A program made the translations under genes and the position numbers. A DNA stretch of 64,000 nucleotides, from NCBI RefSeq assembly GCF_000614025.1, contig NZ_BAKF01000002.1:1-64000 (forward strand), in the 5' to 3' direction. Under the pieces are notes generated by a model. It ran no database searches and was not told the DNA's origin. It was given only the letters and a program-made list of their open reading frames with translations. Origin of the DNA: Prevotella aurantiaca JCM 15754. GTDB lineage: Bacteria > Bacteroidota > Bacteroidia > Bacteroidales > Bacteroidaceae. Position 1 is the first letter of the stretch. Each line of letters starts with the position of its first letter. Shown piece after piece: positions 28,458 through 38,667 of this stretch.

Positions 28458-30674
28458 TTATGAACGATGATTATCTTCACGACGTGGACGACGTTCGCCT
28501 CTATCGCCACGTGGACGACGTTGTGGTTCGACATATCCTTCAGGCTTTTCAAGTAAGCAACGGCGTGAAAGCTTGTACTTACCAGTCTTTGGATCAATGT
28601 CAAGAAGCTTAACCTGAATCTTATCGCCTTCCTTAATTCCTGCTTCTTCAACAGTTTCAAGACGTTTCCAATCAATCTCTGATATATGGAGCAAACCATC
28701 TTTACCTGGCATAATCTCAACGAAGCAACCATAAGGCATAATAGAACGTACTGTTCCTTCGTATACTTCGCCAATTTCTGGCACAGCAACAATTGCCTTA
28801 ATTTTGCCCAAAGCTGCATCAATAGCAGTTTTATTAGGTGCAGAAACCTGGATTTTGCCAACACCATCAACTTCATCTATGGTAATTGTAGCACCACTTT
28901 CTTCCTGCATTTGCTGGATAATCTTACCACCAGGCCCAATAATAGCACCAATAAACTCCTTAGGAATCTCAAGAGCTTCGATACGTGGAACCTGTGGTTT
29001 CATCTCTTCGCGTGGTTCAGCAATTGTTTCTATTATCTTACCAAGAATATGTTCGCGAGCTTGTTTTGCTTGCATAAGTGCTTTTTCGAGAATTTCATAC
29101 GAAAGACCATCGCACTTAATATCCATTTGTGTTGCAGTAATACCATCGCGCGTACCTGTTGTCTTGAAGTCCATATCTCCCAAGTGGTCCTCATCACCAA
29201 GGATATCACTAAGCACAGCATACTTTTCTTCACCTGGATTCTTAATCAAACCCATTGCTATACCAGATACAGGTTTTTTAATAGGCACACCAGCATCCAT
29301 TAAAGCTAATGTCCCAGAACATACAGTTGCCATAGAAGAAGAACCATTAGATTCCAAAACTTGACTTACAAGACGCACTGTGTAAGGGAAGTCTTCAGGA
29401 ATCATACCCTTCAAACCACGCCATGCCAAGTGTCCATGACCAATTTCGCGACGACCAACACCACGTTGTGCCTTTGCCTCACCAGTACAGAAAGGAGGGA
29501 AATTGTAGTGAAGCAAGAAACGTTGATAGCTCTTATCAAGTACGTTGTCCACCATCTTCTCATCCAACTTTGTACCTAATGTACAAGTTGCGAGAGCCAA
29601 TGTTTCACCGCGTTGGAAATAAGCACTTCCATGTGGCATAGGTAATGGATCTACTTCGCACCAAATTGGACGAATCTCGTCGCATGCACGTCCGTCCATG
29701 CGCTTACCAGTATCAAGAACACTGCGGCGCATTGAGTCGCGCTGTACATCAGCGAAATAACGTTCAATTTGTGCGTGTTTTTCCTCGAGGTCGTCTTCCG
29801 AAAGATCGGTATGTGCTGCATCGTAGCGCTCTACAAAATCTGCTTTAATCTTAGAATAAACTTCTTCACGGTGTTTCTTATCGTCATCACCGCTCTGTGC
29901 CTGCGCATAGCAAGCATCATAAGTTTCTTTCTTTACTTGTTCGCGGAGCTCTTCGTCGTTTACTTCATCGCAATATTCGCGCTTAACGTCTGTTCCAAGT
30001 TCCTTAGCAAGTTCTTCTTGTATTTCACACATTGGCTTAATAGCGTCATGTGCAGCCTTAAGAGCATTGATAAGGTCTTGTTCTGAAACCTCATCCATTT
30101 CACCTTCCACCATCATAATATTGTCTTTGGTGGCACCGACCATAACATCCATGTCGGCTTCCTTCATTTGTTCGAAGGTTGGATTTATTATATATTCTCC
30201 GTTTACACGTGCTACGCGTACCTCAGAGATTGGGTGTTCGATAGGAATATTCGAGCATTGCATAGCTACCGAAGCTGCAAAACCTGCCAAAGCATCGGGC
30301 ATATCAACGCCATCAGCCGAAAGAAGCATTACACTAACGAACACTTCTGTGTGATAATCTGAAGGGAAAAGAGGACGAAGCACACGATCTACAAGACGTG
30401 ATGTGAGAATTTCGTCATCATTGGCTTTGCCTTCGCGCTTTGTGAAACCACCAGGAAAACGGCCTGCGGCAGCATACTGCTCGCGATAATCTACTTGCAA
30501 AGGCATAAAGTCTGTACCTGGAACTGCCTCTTTGGCTGCACAAACTGTTGCGAGGAGCACAGTATTTCCCATTCTAATTACTGCAGCACCATCTGCTTGC
30601 TTTGCAACCTTTCCAGTTTCAATTGTGATGTTTCTTCCATCAGCCAATTGAAAAGTTTTCGTAATTACGTTCAT
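28458..30674 (-). CDS. pnp: Polyribonucleotide nucleotidyltransferase (PNPase)
   Basis: A 738-residue 3'-5' phosphorolytic exoribonuclease involved in mRNA decay. Two RNase PH domains are visible (about 15-230 and 320-540; [23 protein letters not shown] and [16 protein letters not shown]). Between them is a helical domain that includes an acidic stretch. A KH domain (about 553-610, [21 protein letters not shown]) and an S1 domain (about 625-690) follow, and the tail is arginine-rich ([15 protein letters not shown]). A CAAATTTA box (30805-30812) may be its minus-strand -7 element, giving a leader of about 120 bases. PNPase genes are often autoregulated through the leader, but nothing here proves it. 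Confidence 0.96.
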   Translation of the reverse strand: MNVITKTFQLADGRNITIETGKVAKQADGAAVIRMGNTVLLATVCAAKEAVPGTDFMPLQVDYREQYAAAGRFPGGFTKREGKANDDEILTSRLVDRVLRPLFPSDYHTEVFVSVMLLSADGVDMPDALAGFAASVAMQCSNIPIEHPISEVRVARVNGEYIINPTFEQMKEADMDVMVGATKDNIMMVEGEMDEVSEQDLINALKAAHDAIKPMCEIQEELAKELGTDVKREYCDEVNDEELREQVKKETYDACYAQAQSGDDDKKHREEVYSKIKADFVERYDAAHTDLSEDDLEEKHAQIERYFADVQRDSMRRSVLDTGKRMDGRACDEIRPIWCEVDPLPMPHGSAYFQRGETLALATCTLGTKLDEKMVDNVLDKSYQRFLLHYNFPPFCTGEAKAQRGVGRREIGHGHLAWRGLKGMIPEDFPYTVRLVSQVLESNGSSSMATVCSGTLALMDAGVPIKKPVSGIAMGLIKNPGEEKYAVLSDILGDEDHLGDMDFKTTGTRDGITATQMDIKCDGLSYEILEKALMQAKQAREHILGKIIETIAEPREEMKPQVPRIEALEIPKEFIGAIIGPGGKIIQQMQEESGATITIDEVDGVGKIQVSAPNKTAIDAALGKIKAIVAVPEIGEVYEGTVRSIMPYGCFVEIMPGKDGLLHISEIDWKRLETVEEAGIKEGDKIQVKLLDIDPKTGKYKLSRRCLLEKPEGYVEPQRRPRGDRGERRPRREDNHRS

Positions 30675-31011
30675 CTAAAATTTAAATACTTATTGTTTTG
30701 ACCAAACATCATAAGGAGGTGTAAAGACTATAAAAAGACAAAAGAATAACAATTGCTTTTTTCTAAAATATTTTACACATCCGCATAACTTTTTTAAAAT
30801 CGCACAAATTTAAGTATTAATTGCTGAACAGACGAATAAAAGTCCATTTATTTTCTGCTTTCACCTGTTTTTCAGGCTTTTCAAGGTAACTTATTGGCGT
30901 TTATCCTTTTTTATGAAGCTTTTTCATTCAAAAGCAACAGCAACTTTGCAACTTGGTTGCATTCCTTTTTATTTATCTTTGCATCGAAATCAGTAACAAA
31001 TCTAAAAAACA
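30675..31011. other. Divergent promoter region of pnp and the metal ATPase
   Basis: No gene. It holds the minus-strand CAAATTTA box for pnp and, at 30974-30981, a TATCTTTG box for the ATPase gene, with only a weak -33. Confidence 0.5.
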
Positions 31012-32898
31012 ATGAAAAAGAAACTTATAAGAATTAGTCTAACCTCTGTGCTGTTATTAGTAGCATGGCTAACAGAGCATAACTGTAATCTACAGATATG
31101 GCAAATACTCATCATTTATCTTATTCCATATTTACTTATCAGCTACGACGTATTACACGAAGCTGTAGAAGGAATTATGGAGGGCGACCCTTTTGATGAG
31201 AATTTTCTAATGGCTGTTGCCACAATAGGAGCTTTCGTTGTGGGCTTTCTACCCAATGGAGAGCCTCAATTCTTAGAAGGCGTCTTCGTTATGTTATTCT
31301 TCCAAATTGGTGAATTATTTGAACATTATGCAGAAGACAAGACTCGTGACTCCATTTCAAACCTAATGGACATACGTCCAGACACAGCTAACGTTTTAAG
31401 AAATGGCGAATCCATCGTGGTAAATCCTTCTACTATTGCAGTCGGAGAAGTAGTTATTATCAAACCAGGCGAAAAAATTCCACTTGACGGAGAAGTAATT
31501 GAAGGTAGTTCAAGTTTAAATACAATAGCACTAACAGGAGAAAGTGTTCCCAAAGATGTAGCATTTGGAGATTCTGTCATATCTGGTTGTGTAAATATTT
31601 CGGGAGTATTGAAGGTAAAGGTGAATAAAACTTTCAGCAATTCTACTGCATCCAGAATTTTGAATTTAGTAGAAGAAGCAAGCGAAAGCAAATCAAAAAG
31701 CGAATCTTTCATTCGTCGCTTTGCACGTATTTACACACCTATAGTAGTTATTTCTGCACTCTTTTTAGCGTTTATTCCGCCATTTTTTGCTACAAGCTAT
31801 ACTGATGCTTTATTTACTTGGCTTTATCGTGCACTTACATTTCTTATTGTAAGTTGTCCATGCGCTTTAGTAATTTCCATCCCTTTATCGTTCTTCTGTG
31901 GTATTGGTGGGGCTGGACACGTTGGTATTCTTATAAAAGGTGGCAATTATATGGAAGCTTTAGCACGCACCAAGACAATTGTATTTGACAAAACTGGTAC
32001 GCTTACTCGTGGAGTTTTTGAGGTTGAATCCATTCATCCAAATAATATTTCGGAACAGCAGCTCTTGCATCTTGCAGCCCATGTAGAGCAATATTCTAAT
32101 CACCCTATTGCCACTACATTATGTAATGCCTACAAAGACAGCTCTTGCGATTGTAAAGTTGAAAACATAAAAGAAATTGCCGGACAAGGTATTTCTGCCG
32201 AAATCAACGGCAAAAATGTATGTGTAGGAAATGAAAAAATGATGAAATCAATTGGAGCAGAAATAGCAAATTGCAACAAATGTAATCACTTCAAAGGTAC
32301 CATAATATATGTTGCGATAGACGGAGTATATGCTGGACACATCATTATATCCGACCAAATAAAAACTGATTCCGCACACGCTATTACAACATTAAAGGAA
32401 GTAGGAATAGAAAAAACTGTAATGTTAACAGGCGACCACAAAGAGGTTGCAAACTTTGTTGCTGAGCAATTAGGTATAGATGAGCATTATAGTGAACTAA
32501 TGCCTGCCGATAAAGTTGAACATGTAGAACGCCTGCTTAACGAAAAATCTGCAAACAAAACTCTTGCTTTTGTTGGCGATGGAATAAACGATGCTCCAGT
32601 ATTAGCTCGAGCAGATATTGGTATAGCCATGGGAGCACTTGGAAGTGATGCAGCCATAGAAGCTGCAGATGTAGTTTTAATGGACGACAAACCTTCAAAA
32701 ATCACCAAAGCCATCGGTATTTCTCGCCGAACGATAGGCATTGCACGCCAAAATGCAATATTTGCTATTGGAATTAAGGTTGCCGTACTTGCACTTTCTA
32801 CTTTTGGTATAGCAACAATGGGAATGGCTGTTTTTGCTGATGTGGGTGTTATGGTGGTTGCTGTTCTAAATGCTACCCGAGCTTTAAAAGTAAAATAA
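31012..32898 (+). CDS. Heavy-metal P1B-type ATPase (Zn/Cd efflux)
   Basis: A 628-residue metal-exporting ATPase without an N-terminal metal-binding (HMA) domain. The first helices lie at about 10-45 and 65-95. The actuator motif is TGESVPKDV. The transmembrane metal site is SCPCALVIS (Cys283 and Cys285), the phosphorylation motif DKTGTLT has Asp326, SNHPIA is the HP motif of metal pumps, and the hinge is GDGINDAPVLARADIGIAMG. The CPC site with this set of motifs fits the ZntA/CadA group. No metalloregulator gene is next to it. Confidence 0.9.
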   Translation: MKKKLIRISLTSVLLLVAWLTEHNCNLQIWQILIIYLIPYLLISYDVLHEAVEGIMEGDPFDENFLMAVATIGAFVVGFLPNGEPQFLEGVFVMLFFQIGELFEHYAEDKTRDSISNLMDIRPDTANVLRNGESIVVNPSTIAVGEVVIIKPGEKIPLDGEVIEGSSSLNTIALTGESVPKDVAFGDSVISGCVNISGVLKVKVNKTFSNSTASRILNLVEEASESKSKSESFIRRFARIYTPIVVISALFLAFIPPFFATSYTDALFTWLYRALTFLIVSCPCALVISIPLSFFCGIGGAGHVGILIKGGNYMEALARTKTIVFDKTGTLTRGVFEVESIHPNNISEQQLLHLAAHVEQYSNHPIATTLCNAYKDSSCDCKVENIKEIAGQGISAEINGKNVCVGNEKMMKSIGAEIANCNKCNHFKGTIIYVAIDGVYAGHIIISDQIKTDSAHAITTLKEVGIEKTVMLTGDHKEVANFVAEQLGIDEHYSELMPADKVEHVERLLNEKSANKTLAFVGDGINDAPVLARADIGIAMGALGSDAAIEAADVVLMDDKPSKITKAIGISRRTIGIARQNAIFAIGIKVAVLALSTFGIATMGMAVFADVGVMVVAVLNATRALKVK

Positions 32899-32973
32899 GT
32901 ATATTCTTTTAACGTCTTAAAAAAGAATATGCCAATACAAAAAATATAATATCTAAAATCAAAATCGAAAGCG

Positions 32974-33016
32974 AATGCCTTCATATTGCAATTTATGCTT
33001 TATGAGGGCATTTTTT
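32974..33016 (+). terminator. Terminator after the metal ATPase gene
   Basis: An 11-bp stem (AATGCCTTCAT 32974-32984 with ATGAGGGCATT 33002-33012, one U-G pair), followed by TTTTTT. Confidence 0.75.
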
Positions 33017-33081
33017 GTGCTTTTAAATCGCTTTATTCAATATAAATAACTACTTTTGCAAAAAATAAATAGACTTATTAA

Positions 33082-34017
33082 ATGGGTATAACAATTTCAA
33101 AAAACGTACTTTATCGGGAAACTTTAGATTACATTATGATTGCTATCGGGTGTATCTCGTATAGCATTGGTTGGACCATCTTCTTACTTCCAAACGACAT
33201 TAGTACGGGTGGTGTAGCAGGTTTATCATCTATTGTGTTTTGGGCATTCAATATTAAAGTCTCATATACCTACTTTTCTTTAAATGCACTCCTATTGGTT
33301 GTTGCCTTAAAAACGCTTGGTTGGCGATTCTGTGTCAAGACTATTTATGGTGTAATTGTAATGACCATCTCGGTAGGATTATTACGAGAATATGTTCCCG
33401 ACCCTACAATCATGAAAGGAGAACCATTTATGGCAGCTCTCATCGGTTCTTTATTTTGTGGAACAGGTTTAGGATTCTGCCTATCTTATAATGGTAGTTC
33501 GGGTGGTTCTGATATTGTTGCAGCCATTGTTAATAAGTATCGAGATATTTCTCTTGGTCGTGTTCTCGTCTTAGTTGATACGTCTATCGTTACATTAAGT
33601 TATGTAGTACTAAAAGATTGGGAACGTGTCATCTATGGTTATCTTTCTTTAGTTATTGTATCTTTCGTGTTAGACCAGGTTGTAAACTCAGGAAGACGTT
33701 CTGTTCAATTCCTGATTATCTCAGAGAGATATAATGAAATTTGTAAGCAAGTTACGGAAACTCCGCCTCATCGTGGTTGTACCATTATTGACGCTCATGG
33801 ATATTACAGCGGACAAACAACAAAAGTTGTATTAGTTGTTACACGCCAACGCGAAGCCAGAGTGCTCTACCATCTTATTAACGATATAGACCCACAAGCT
33901 TTTGTAACTCAAAGTCAGGTAATGGGAGTATTTGGACAAGGATTTGATAAATTCAAAATAAAAAGCAAAAACAATAATAAAAAATCAAACGAAGCAACTG
34001 CTTTAAAAACAGAATAA
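33082..34017 (+). CDS. YitT family membrane protein
   Basis: A 311-residue protein with about six membrane helices in residues 15-200 (the YitT/DUF161 region; SIGWTIFLLPNDISTGGVAGLSSI and SYNGSSGGSDIVAAIVNKY are typical). A C-terminal soluble DUF2179 domain follows (about 210-295, RGCTIIDAHGYYSGQTTKVVLVV). The tail is rich in Lys and Asn. The family is widespread but its transport substrate is unknown. A TACTTTTG box lies at 33051-33058. Confidence 0.9.
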   Translation: MGITISKNVLYRETLDYIMIAIGCISYSIGWTIFLLPNDISTGGVAGLSSIVFWAFNIKVSYTYFSLNALLLVVALKTLGWRFCVKTIYGVIVMTISVGLLREYVPDPTIMKGEPFMAALIGSLFCGTGLGFCLSYNGSSGGSDIVAAIVNKYRDISLGRVLVLVDTSIVTLSYVVLKDWERVIYGYLSLVIVSFVLDQVVNSGRRSVQFLIISERYNEICKQVTETPPHRGCTIIDAHGYYSGQTTKVVLVVTRQREARVLYHLINDIDPQAFVTQSQVMGVFGQGFDKFKIKSKNNNKKSNEATALKTE

Positions 34018-34019
34018 AG

Positions 34020-34060
34020 AAATAAGGTGTGTCAAAATAAAACTTGGCACACCTTATTTC
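34020..34060 (+). terminator. Terminator after YitT gene
   Basis: A 12-bp perfect stem (AAATAAGGTGTG with CACACCTTATTT), extended by four more pairs, followed by CTTTATT. Confidence 0.85.
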
Positions 34061-34132
34061 TTTATTAAATGCCTCTCTTCCTTTTTATCTAATTCAATGC
34101 CAAATTAAAAAGATATCGTTTTTCTCAAAGCG

Positions 34133-34738
34133 TCAATTCTCTACTTTACTATCCAATTCTTTATGTTTTTCCTCTATTTCCTCTTCTATCTTCTTGCGCT
34201 TTTGTTCAGCAATAGTATTGTTATATGCACGCATTATGGGGTCTTCCGTATTGATTCCATCAAACTTTTTAAATATCTCGCGTTGTTTTTTAACGTGTTC
34301 TTTATCGCGTCTAAGACGTTTGTCTAACATTAAGCCTACATCAAATTCTCCTAAAGCACGTTTTGGAGCCTTTTCAAGAATATCGCGCTTAGGCATTTGT
34401 TTTAGCAATTCTCTTCCATTTACAGTATGCTTTCCCCACACAATAACTTCTCCAAGAGACTGCTTTTCAGGAAAAAGGAAAACAGTATCCCTCTGCACTT
34501 CTTCTCGCAGTAAAGTTTCGGTGTGATACTTAGACTTAGAAAAAGTTGCAGACGTATAAATGTCAGGTAGACTTATAAGACCTCGATAATCTGTTTTACC
34601 AAAGTGTTTTCCATCTACCGAAATAGCAACATCACGTATAGGCAGACTGGTTACGCCATCGCAAACTTGCACTTGTTGGGCATGAACGCCAACAACACAC
34701 ACGAGAAGTACAACCAGTAGAAAAGTTTTATGTTGCAT
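34133..34738 (-). CDS. Exported protein with carboxypeptidase-regulatory-like domain
   Basis: A 201-residue protein with a signal peptide (1-20, ending VVGVHAQ). The domain at about 22-95 has a CarboxypepD_reg/CNA-B-like beta-sandwich pattern (VCDGVTSLPIRDVAISVDGKHFGKTDYRGLISLP), as found at the N-terminus of TonB-dependent receptors. The C-terminal half is highly charged and helical (KRLRRDKEHVKKQREIFKKF, EEEIEEKHKEL). It probably acts in the periplasm. It lies downstream of wbqC on the same strand with its own -7 box (minus strand, 34759-34766). Role unknown. Confidence 0.7.
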   Translation of the reverse strand: MQHKTFLLVVLLVCVVGVHAQQVQVCDGVTSLPIRDVAISVDGKHFGKTDYRGLISLPDIYTSATFSKSKYHTETLLREEVQRDTVFLFPEKQSLGEVIVWGKHTVNGRELLKQMPKRDILEKAPKRALGEFDVGLMLDKRLRRDKEHVKKQREIFKKFDGINTEDPIMRAYNNTIAEQKRKKIEEEIEEKHKELDSKVEN

Positions 34739-34845
34739 AGGTGGTCTATTTACTTTTGCAAAAGTAGAATTTATATCTCAAACTGTAAGCATTCTATCTT
34801 GCAATTACTTGTAAAAATCACAAACAAAAGTAAACTATCATCAAA

Positions 34846-35478
34846 CTATAAATAGAATATAGCTTCGTTTCCCATATTGAAAAGTAAGTCAAGAATACTT
34901 AGATTGGCTTGGAAACCAATTTTATGTTCATACACTTGGTAGTAAGGTTTAGGCACGAATTCAATATCAACAAGCGGACGCTTCGGCCGTATTACTTCTC
35001 TAAAATCAGCATAAGGCAGAGCAGCTTCATCTGTTTTACCCATTGGTATAAATTCATCCGTTGAACGAATATCAGGCTGTATATCAAGCAATTCACACAT
35101 TTTATGGGTAATTCCCATATTAAAATCGAGAAGAAACTTCCACTTCTTTTCATAGAAAGGGCGAATATCGTCTTGGTAATACTCAAAAAACGGACTTTCT
35201 CCATAAGCAGACTGCAAAGCATTCCAATGCTGATGACGCCAATTATCATGATCACTGATGCAAACATCGTGCATTTCGCACTTCACATCATCAAACTTTT
35301 CAACAGGAATTGATAAGGTTTGCACACCGTTTGCCGTAGCAATTACACAACGATTACGATAGGTTTGCTTCACAAAATTATCGTGTTGCTCTATCCAACA
35401 CACATCATATCGGTTTAGTTTCTGAAACCATTGAATTGGTGCAAAGTAAGCAGAAGAAAGTAATGCTGGCATAATCAA
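34846..35478 (-). CDS. WbqC family protein
   Basis: A 210-residue protein of the WbqC-like family, named after an O-antigen locus gene. The start LLSSAYFAPIQWFQKLNRYD, then QTYRNRCVIATANGVQTLSIPV, and DNWRHQHWNALQSAYGESPFFEYY are the usual conserved blocks. Its biochemical role is unknown. In Bacteroidales the gene typically sits next to lepB and dapB, as here. Confidence 0.85.
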   Translation of the reverse strand: MIMPALLSSAYFAPIQWFQKLNRYDVCWIEQHDNFVKQTYRNRCVIATANGVQTLSIPVEKFDDVKCEMHDVCISDHDNWRHQHWNALQSAYGESPFFEYYQDDIRPFYEKKWKFLLDFNMGITHKMCELLDIQPDIRSTDEFIPMGKTDEAALPYADFREVIRPKRPLVDIEFVPKPYYQVYEHKIGFQANLSILDLLFNMGNEAIFYL

Positions 35479-35502
35479 GTCATTATAAAATCGTAGAGAG
35501 GT

Positions 35503-35565
35503 AAAAAAGAAGATAGCATTGCCTCAATGGTCTGATGGAATCAGATTTATAGACAATGCTATCTT
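35503..35565 (-). terminator. Terminator after lepB
   Basis: AAGATAGCATTG (35510-35521) pairs with CAATGCTATCTT (35554-35565), with an inner TCTGAT/ATCAGA hairpin. The A-run at 35503-35508 forms the T-tract on the minus strand. Confidence 0.8.
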
Positions 35566-35581
35566 GTTTTCAATTATGTTG

Positions 35582-37119
35582 TTACTTTATATTATCAACC
35601 CATGTAAAGAGTCTACTCCAACGTATGCCTCCTAATCCGCGACGATCGGGATCGCTTGACCACCAAATAAACAATGGTTTACCTACAATATGGTCTTCTG
35701 GAACAAAGCCCCAATAACGACTATCAGCAGAGTTATGGCGATTGTCTCCTTGCATCCAGTAATAGTCCATTTTAAATGTGTACGATGTTGCTGGTTTTCC
35801 GTTGATGTAAATCTTTCCGTTCTTTACTTCAAGAGTGTTGCCTTCGTAAACTTTTATGCAACGTTCATAAACTGGCAGGTTTTCCAATGTAAGCTTAATG
35901 CTCTTTCCCTTTGCAGGAATCCAAATAGGACCCAAATTATCGCGTGTCCATGTTTTCCAACCCAAGTCGGAATTGCGTGGATAATTAGAACCAGAGTAGA
36001 TATCTTTGTCTGTTACATAACGCATTGATTTCACAATACCACGTTGTTTTAAAGCATTTGCAGCATGTTTGGTAAGTGGCATATAGCATCGTATTGTAAT
36101 GCTGCCTGATTTAATACCAATCCTTGCTCTACATCGTAACCATGAAGACGGCTCAAGCTTTGAATATCCTCGTTACTAATTCCTAATTCCTTGCGTAAGT
36201 CATCGTATTGCTCTCCCATTAAGTCGGCAGCAGTTACATTATTAAACTTAACCAAGTAGGCATATTGTACATTTTCAGGTTCTTTGTTTGGCTTTCCGTC
36301 CAAATATACAATTTTATTCTTTATCTGTAGGGTTTGTCCTGGCAGACCAACGCAACGTTTTACATAGTTTTCACGACGATCAGTTGGACGCGACTCTATA
36401 TCACCATATATGGATGCATTCTTCAAAAGATAGTTTCTACCAAGCGTATAAGCTTTATCGTAAAAAGCTCGTTGCTGCAATGCATCTTTCTGAGTAGCTG
36501 CAAGTTTTGGATTTTGCTGCATTAACAAACTTGTACCTGTTTCGTAAACCATACGATAATAGTCATCAGCTTGATACTGAGGCTCGCTCATTATAGTATC
36601 ACCTGCTGGATAATTGAATACTACAATATCATTCAGCTTAACTTTTCCCAATCCTGCCACACGACGATATTCCCAATGTGGAAATTCTATATAGCTCTTC
36701 ATATTAAAGAATGGCATTGTATGCTGTGTAAGCGGCATTGTAAGCGGAGTTTGTGGAATACGAGGACCATAACTCAACTTCGACACAAAAAGATAATCGC
36801 CTGTTAGCAACGACTTCTCAAGAGAAGAGGAAGGAATTACATAGTTCTGGAAGAAGAATAAATTGATAAAGTAAACTGCTACAAGGGCAAACACAATAGC
36901 ATCTACCCAACCCATAATAAATCTTACAGGACCATCTGAGTTTTTCCACCATTGCCACTTTATCTTCTTCGTAATATACACATCGAAAATAAAAGGCAAC
37001 ACTATAAGTCCTAACCAGCTTTTCACCCAAAAAAGGAAAGCAAGGTAGAGCACTGCTACAATTATAAACTTTGCCCACTGTTTTTTGGGGTTGAGTTTTG
37101 CTTTTTCTTTGTCAATCAT
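35582..37119 (-). CDS. lepB: Signal peptidase I (frameshifted in this sequence)
   Basis: The inner-membrane serine protease that removes signal peptides from exported proteins. A basic N-terminus and two or three membrane helices (about 17-45 and 70-92) precede the catalytic serine region VIPSSSLEKSLLTGDYLFVS. The catalytic lysine lies in RRENYVKRCVGLPGQ, and the C-terminal box is GDNRHNSADSRYWGFVPE. The long insert between the boxes is usual for Bacteroidales. The frame breaks at about 36078-36085: one extra base in GCTATATG would join QYDAI to MPLTKHAANALKQRG. I annotate one gene of about 511 residues; as it should be essential, an error in the sequence is likely. It lies 49 bases after dapB. 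Confidence 0.92.
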
Positions 37120-37168
37120 AGAATATAAAATTATACTTATGTCAATCCCACATTGTGGGTGTTATTTT

Positions 37169-37924
37169 TTAAAATTTAAATAAATCGTTTGTAGATAACA
37201 AGCCGCTATGTTCCTTTGTATATTCGGCAGCCAAAACTGCACCCAAAGCAAAGCCTTTTCGGTTGTGTGCATCATGCGTTATAATAATGCCATCAGCTTC
37301 AGATTCGTAACAGATGCTATGAATTCCAGGAACTTCGCCTCTACGAAGGGAAGCAATAGGAAGAACGTCGTTAGCCATTGGTTCGGCATCAGTAACAGTG
37401 CCATCTGCTGCAATTTGTTTTCCTTTAGCCCATTTTGTCTTGCGGTCGATATTTTCCAATATATCTTCTGCCAATGTAATTGCAGTTCCTGAAGGTGCAT
37501 CAAGTTTATGAATATGGTGCGTTTCTTCCATCTCCACATCATATTGTGGATATTGATTCATAATCTTAGCCAAATAGCGATTGACTGCTGAGAAAATAGC
37601 TACTCCAATAGAAAAGTTGCTTGCCCAAAATAAGGTTTTCCCGCCTTCTGTACAAAGACGTTCTACATCTGCTTTATGTTCGTGTTGCCAACCCGTAGAA
37701 CCACTAACAACCTTTACATTATGTGCAAAAGCTTTTAGATAGTTGCCATAAGCTGCCGTTGGAGTTGTAAATTCTATAGCAACATCGGCAGTCGCAAAGG
37801 CTGGAGAATCAAATTCTTCTTGGTTATCTGCATCTATTTTGCAAACTATTTCATGGCCGCGTTCAAGAGCAATCTGTTCTATCATACGCCCCATCTTGCC
37901 GTAACCTATTAATGCTATCTTCAT
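37169..37924 (-). CDS. dapB: 4-hydroxy-tetrahydrodipicolinate reductase
   Basis: A 251-residue cytoplasmic enzyme of the diaminopimelate/lysine pathway, feeding peptidoglycan synthesis. It starts MKIALIGYGKMGRMIEQIA with the Rossmann glycine motif (GYGKMG). VVSGSTGWQHE and ASNFSIGVAIF are the cofactor and active-site loops, and HHIHKLDAPSGTA carries the substrate-binding His-Lys pair. The short form with little insertion is typical of Bacteroidota. First gene of a group with lepB. Confidence 0.95.
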   Translation of the reverse strand: MKIALIGYGKMGRMIEQIALERGHEIVCKIDADNQEEFDSPAFATADVAIEFTTPTAAYGNYLKAFAHNVKVVSGSTGWQHEHKADVERLCTEGGKTLFWASNFSIGVAIFSAVNRYLAKIMNQYPQYDVEMEETHHIHKLDAPSGTAITLAEDILENIDRKTKWAKGKQIAADGTVTDAEPMANDVLPIASLRRGEVPGIHSICYESEADGIIITHDAHNRKGFALGAVLAAEYTKEHSGLLSTNDLFKF

Positions 37925-37992
37925 CCTTCGATTTTAATTTGTATCGTTCTACTTTACTATAGAAACGTTATAAAAATACCTTTATACTACTG

Positions 37993-38023
37993 CAAAGTTA
38001 GCAGAATTAGTAGATAACACAAA
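37993..38023 (-). promoter_or_regulatory. Bacteroidota promoter for dapB-lepB
   Basis: On the minus strand TTTG (plus CAAA 38020-38023) and TAACTTTG (plus 37993-38000) are 19 bases apart, about 70 bases before the dapB start. Confidence 0.75.
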
Positions 38024-38289
38024 AAATATTCATTATTTTTAATGCTTTCACTGCAATTCAGTCATCATTTCCACCTACTTCCTATTCTCAAGCATAAAGA
38101 TGCTTAGGGGCTACCCACTATGAACAGCAATTACAACTTGGCCTACATACCAAAAATTGTCAATATTCTTTCTACGTCATACGGTTTTCTCCCCTACTCC
38201 CATACATCTTTTTTCTACATTTAAGCAGTTTTTCTTCAACTCACCGCGAGTCTCTATTTTCGTACATTTTTAAAATATTTCTCCTAAAA
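38024..38289. other. Intergenic region before tRNA-Leu
   Basis: No gene or clear structure seen. Confidence 0.4.
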
Positions 38290-38321
38290 TTTGCTATTAT
38301 CATATTTTCTATATATCTTTG
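38290..38321 (+). promoter_or_regulatory. Bacteroidota promoter for tRNA-Leu
   Basis: TTTG (38290-38293) and TATCTTTG (38314-38321) are 20 bases apart, 27 bases before the tRNA. Confidence 0.75.
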
Positions 38322-38347
38322 CACCGCTTTACCGAAAGCATATTAAT

Positions 38348-38432
38348 GCCCAGATGGCGGAATCGGTAGACGCGCTGGTCTCAAACACCAGTGGAGCAAT
38401 CCATCCCGGTTCGATCCCGGGTCTGGGTACCA
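38348..38432 (+). tRNA. tRNA-Leu (anticodon CAA), integration target
   Basis: Acceptor GCCCAGA/TCTGGGT with discriminator A (38429), anticodon stem CTGGT/ACCAG with loop CTCAAAC (anticodon CAA, reading UUG), a long variable arm (GGA-GCAA-TCC) and T arm CCCGG/CCGGG with loop TTCGATC. Bases 38430-38432 spell CCA, but the third base onward belongs to the inserted element. The 14-bp repeat of the element covers its 3' end. Confidence 0.96.
38417..38430 (+). repeat. Left attachment site (attL)
   Basis: CCGGGTCTGGGTAC, in the 3' end of tRNA-Leu, identical to 59644-59657. Confidence 0.85.
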
Positions 38433-38433
38433 C

Positions 38434-38468
38434 AAATCCCTTGTAAATCGCTGATTTACAAGGGATTT
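38434..38468 (+). terminator. Element-borne terminator directly after tRNA-Leu
   Basis: A perfect 16-bp stem (AAATCCCTTGTAAATC at 38434-38449 with its complement at 38453-38468) with a three-base loop. CTTTTT follows shortly after. Confidence 0.8.
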
Positions 38469-38482
38469 TACTTTTTAAATAT

Positions 38483-38498
38483 GTACTAAAAGTGTACT
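38483..38498. repeat. Element end repeat, left copy
   Basis: GTACTAAAAGTGTACT, an imperfect palindrome, is identical to 59514-59529 near the other end. A related GTGTACTAAG lies at about 38520. It may be an integrase or excisionase binding site, by inference from position. Confidence 0.55.
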
Positions 38499-38628
38499 TT
38501 ATAGCAGAAGTATAAGAAACGTGTACTAAGACTATATTCTACATAGTTTATTTAGATTTAATTAACGATAATCATTTCCTTTTATTCTGTTTCCTTCCAA
38601 TTATTGCTATTATCTGCTGGTGATGTGT

Positions 38629-38636
38629 TACCTTTG
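38629..38636 (+). promoter_or_regulatory. -7 box for the first element gene
   Basis: TACCTTTG, 32 bases before ATG 38668. Its position argues against the open frame's earlier starts, which would lie at or before the transcript start. Confidence 0.55.
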
Positions 38637-38667
38637 CAAATGTACTTACCTTATATTAAAGAATTAT

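Noticed and set aside
28686..30362. Several long plus-strand open frames opposite pnp
   Set aside because: They are shadows of the pnp coding frame on the other strand; PNPase motifs are complete.
34044..34526. A 160-codon plus-strand open frame
   Set aside because: It lies opposite the exported carboxypeptidase-regulatory-like protein, whose signal peptide and charged tail are more convincing.
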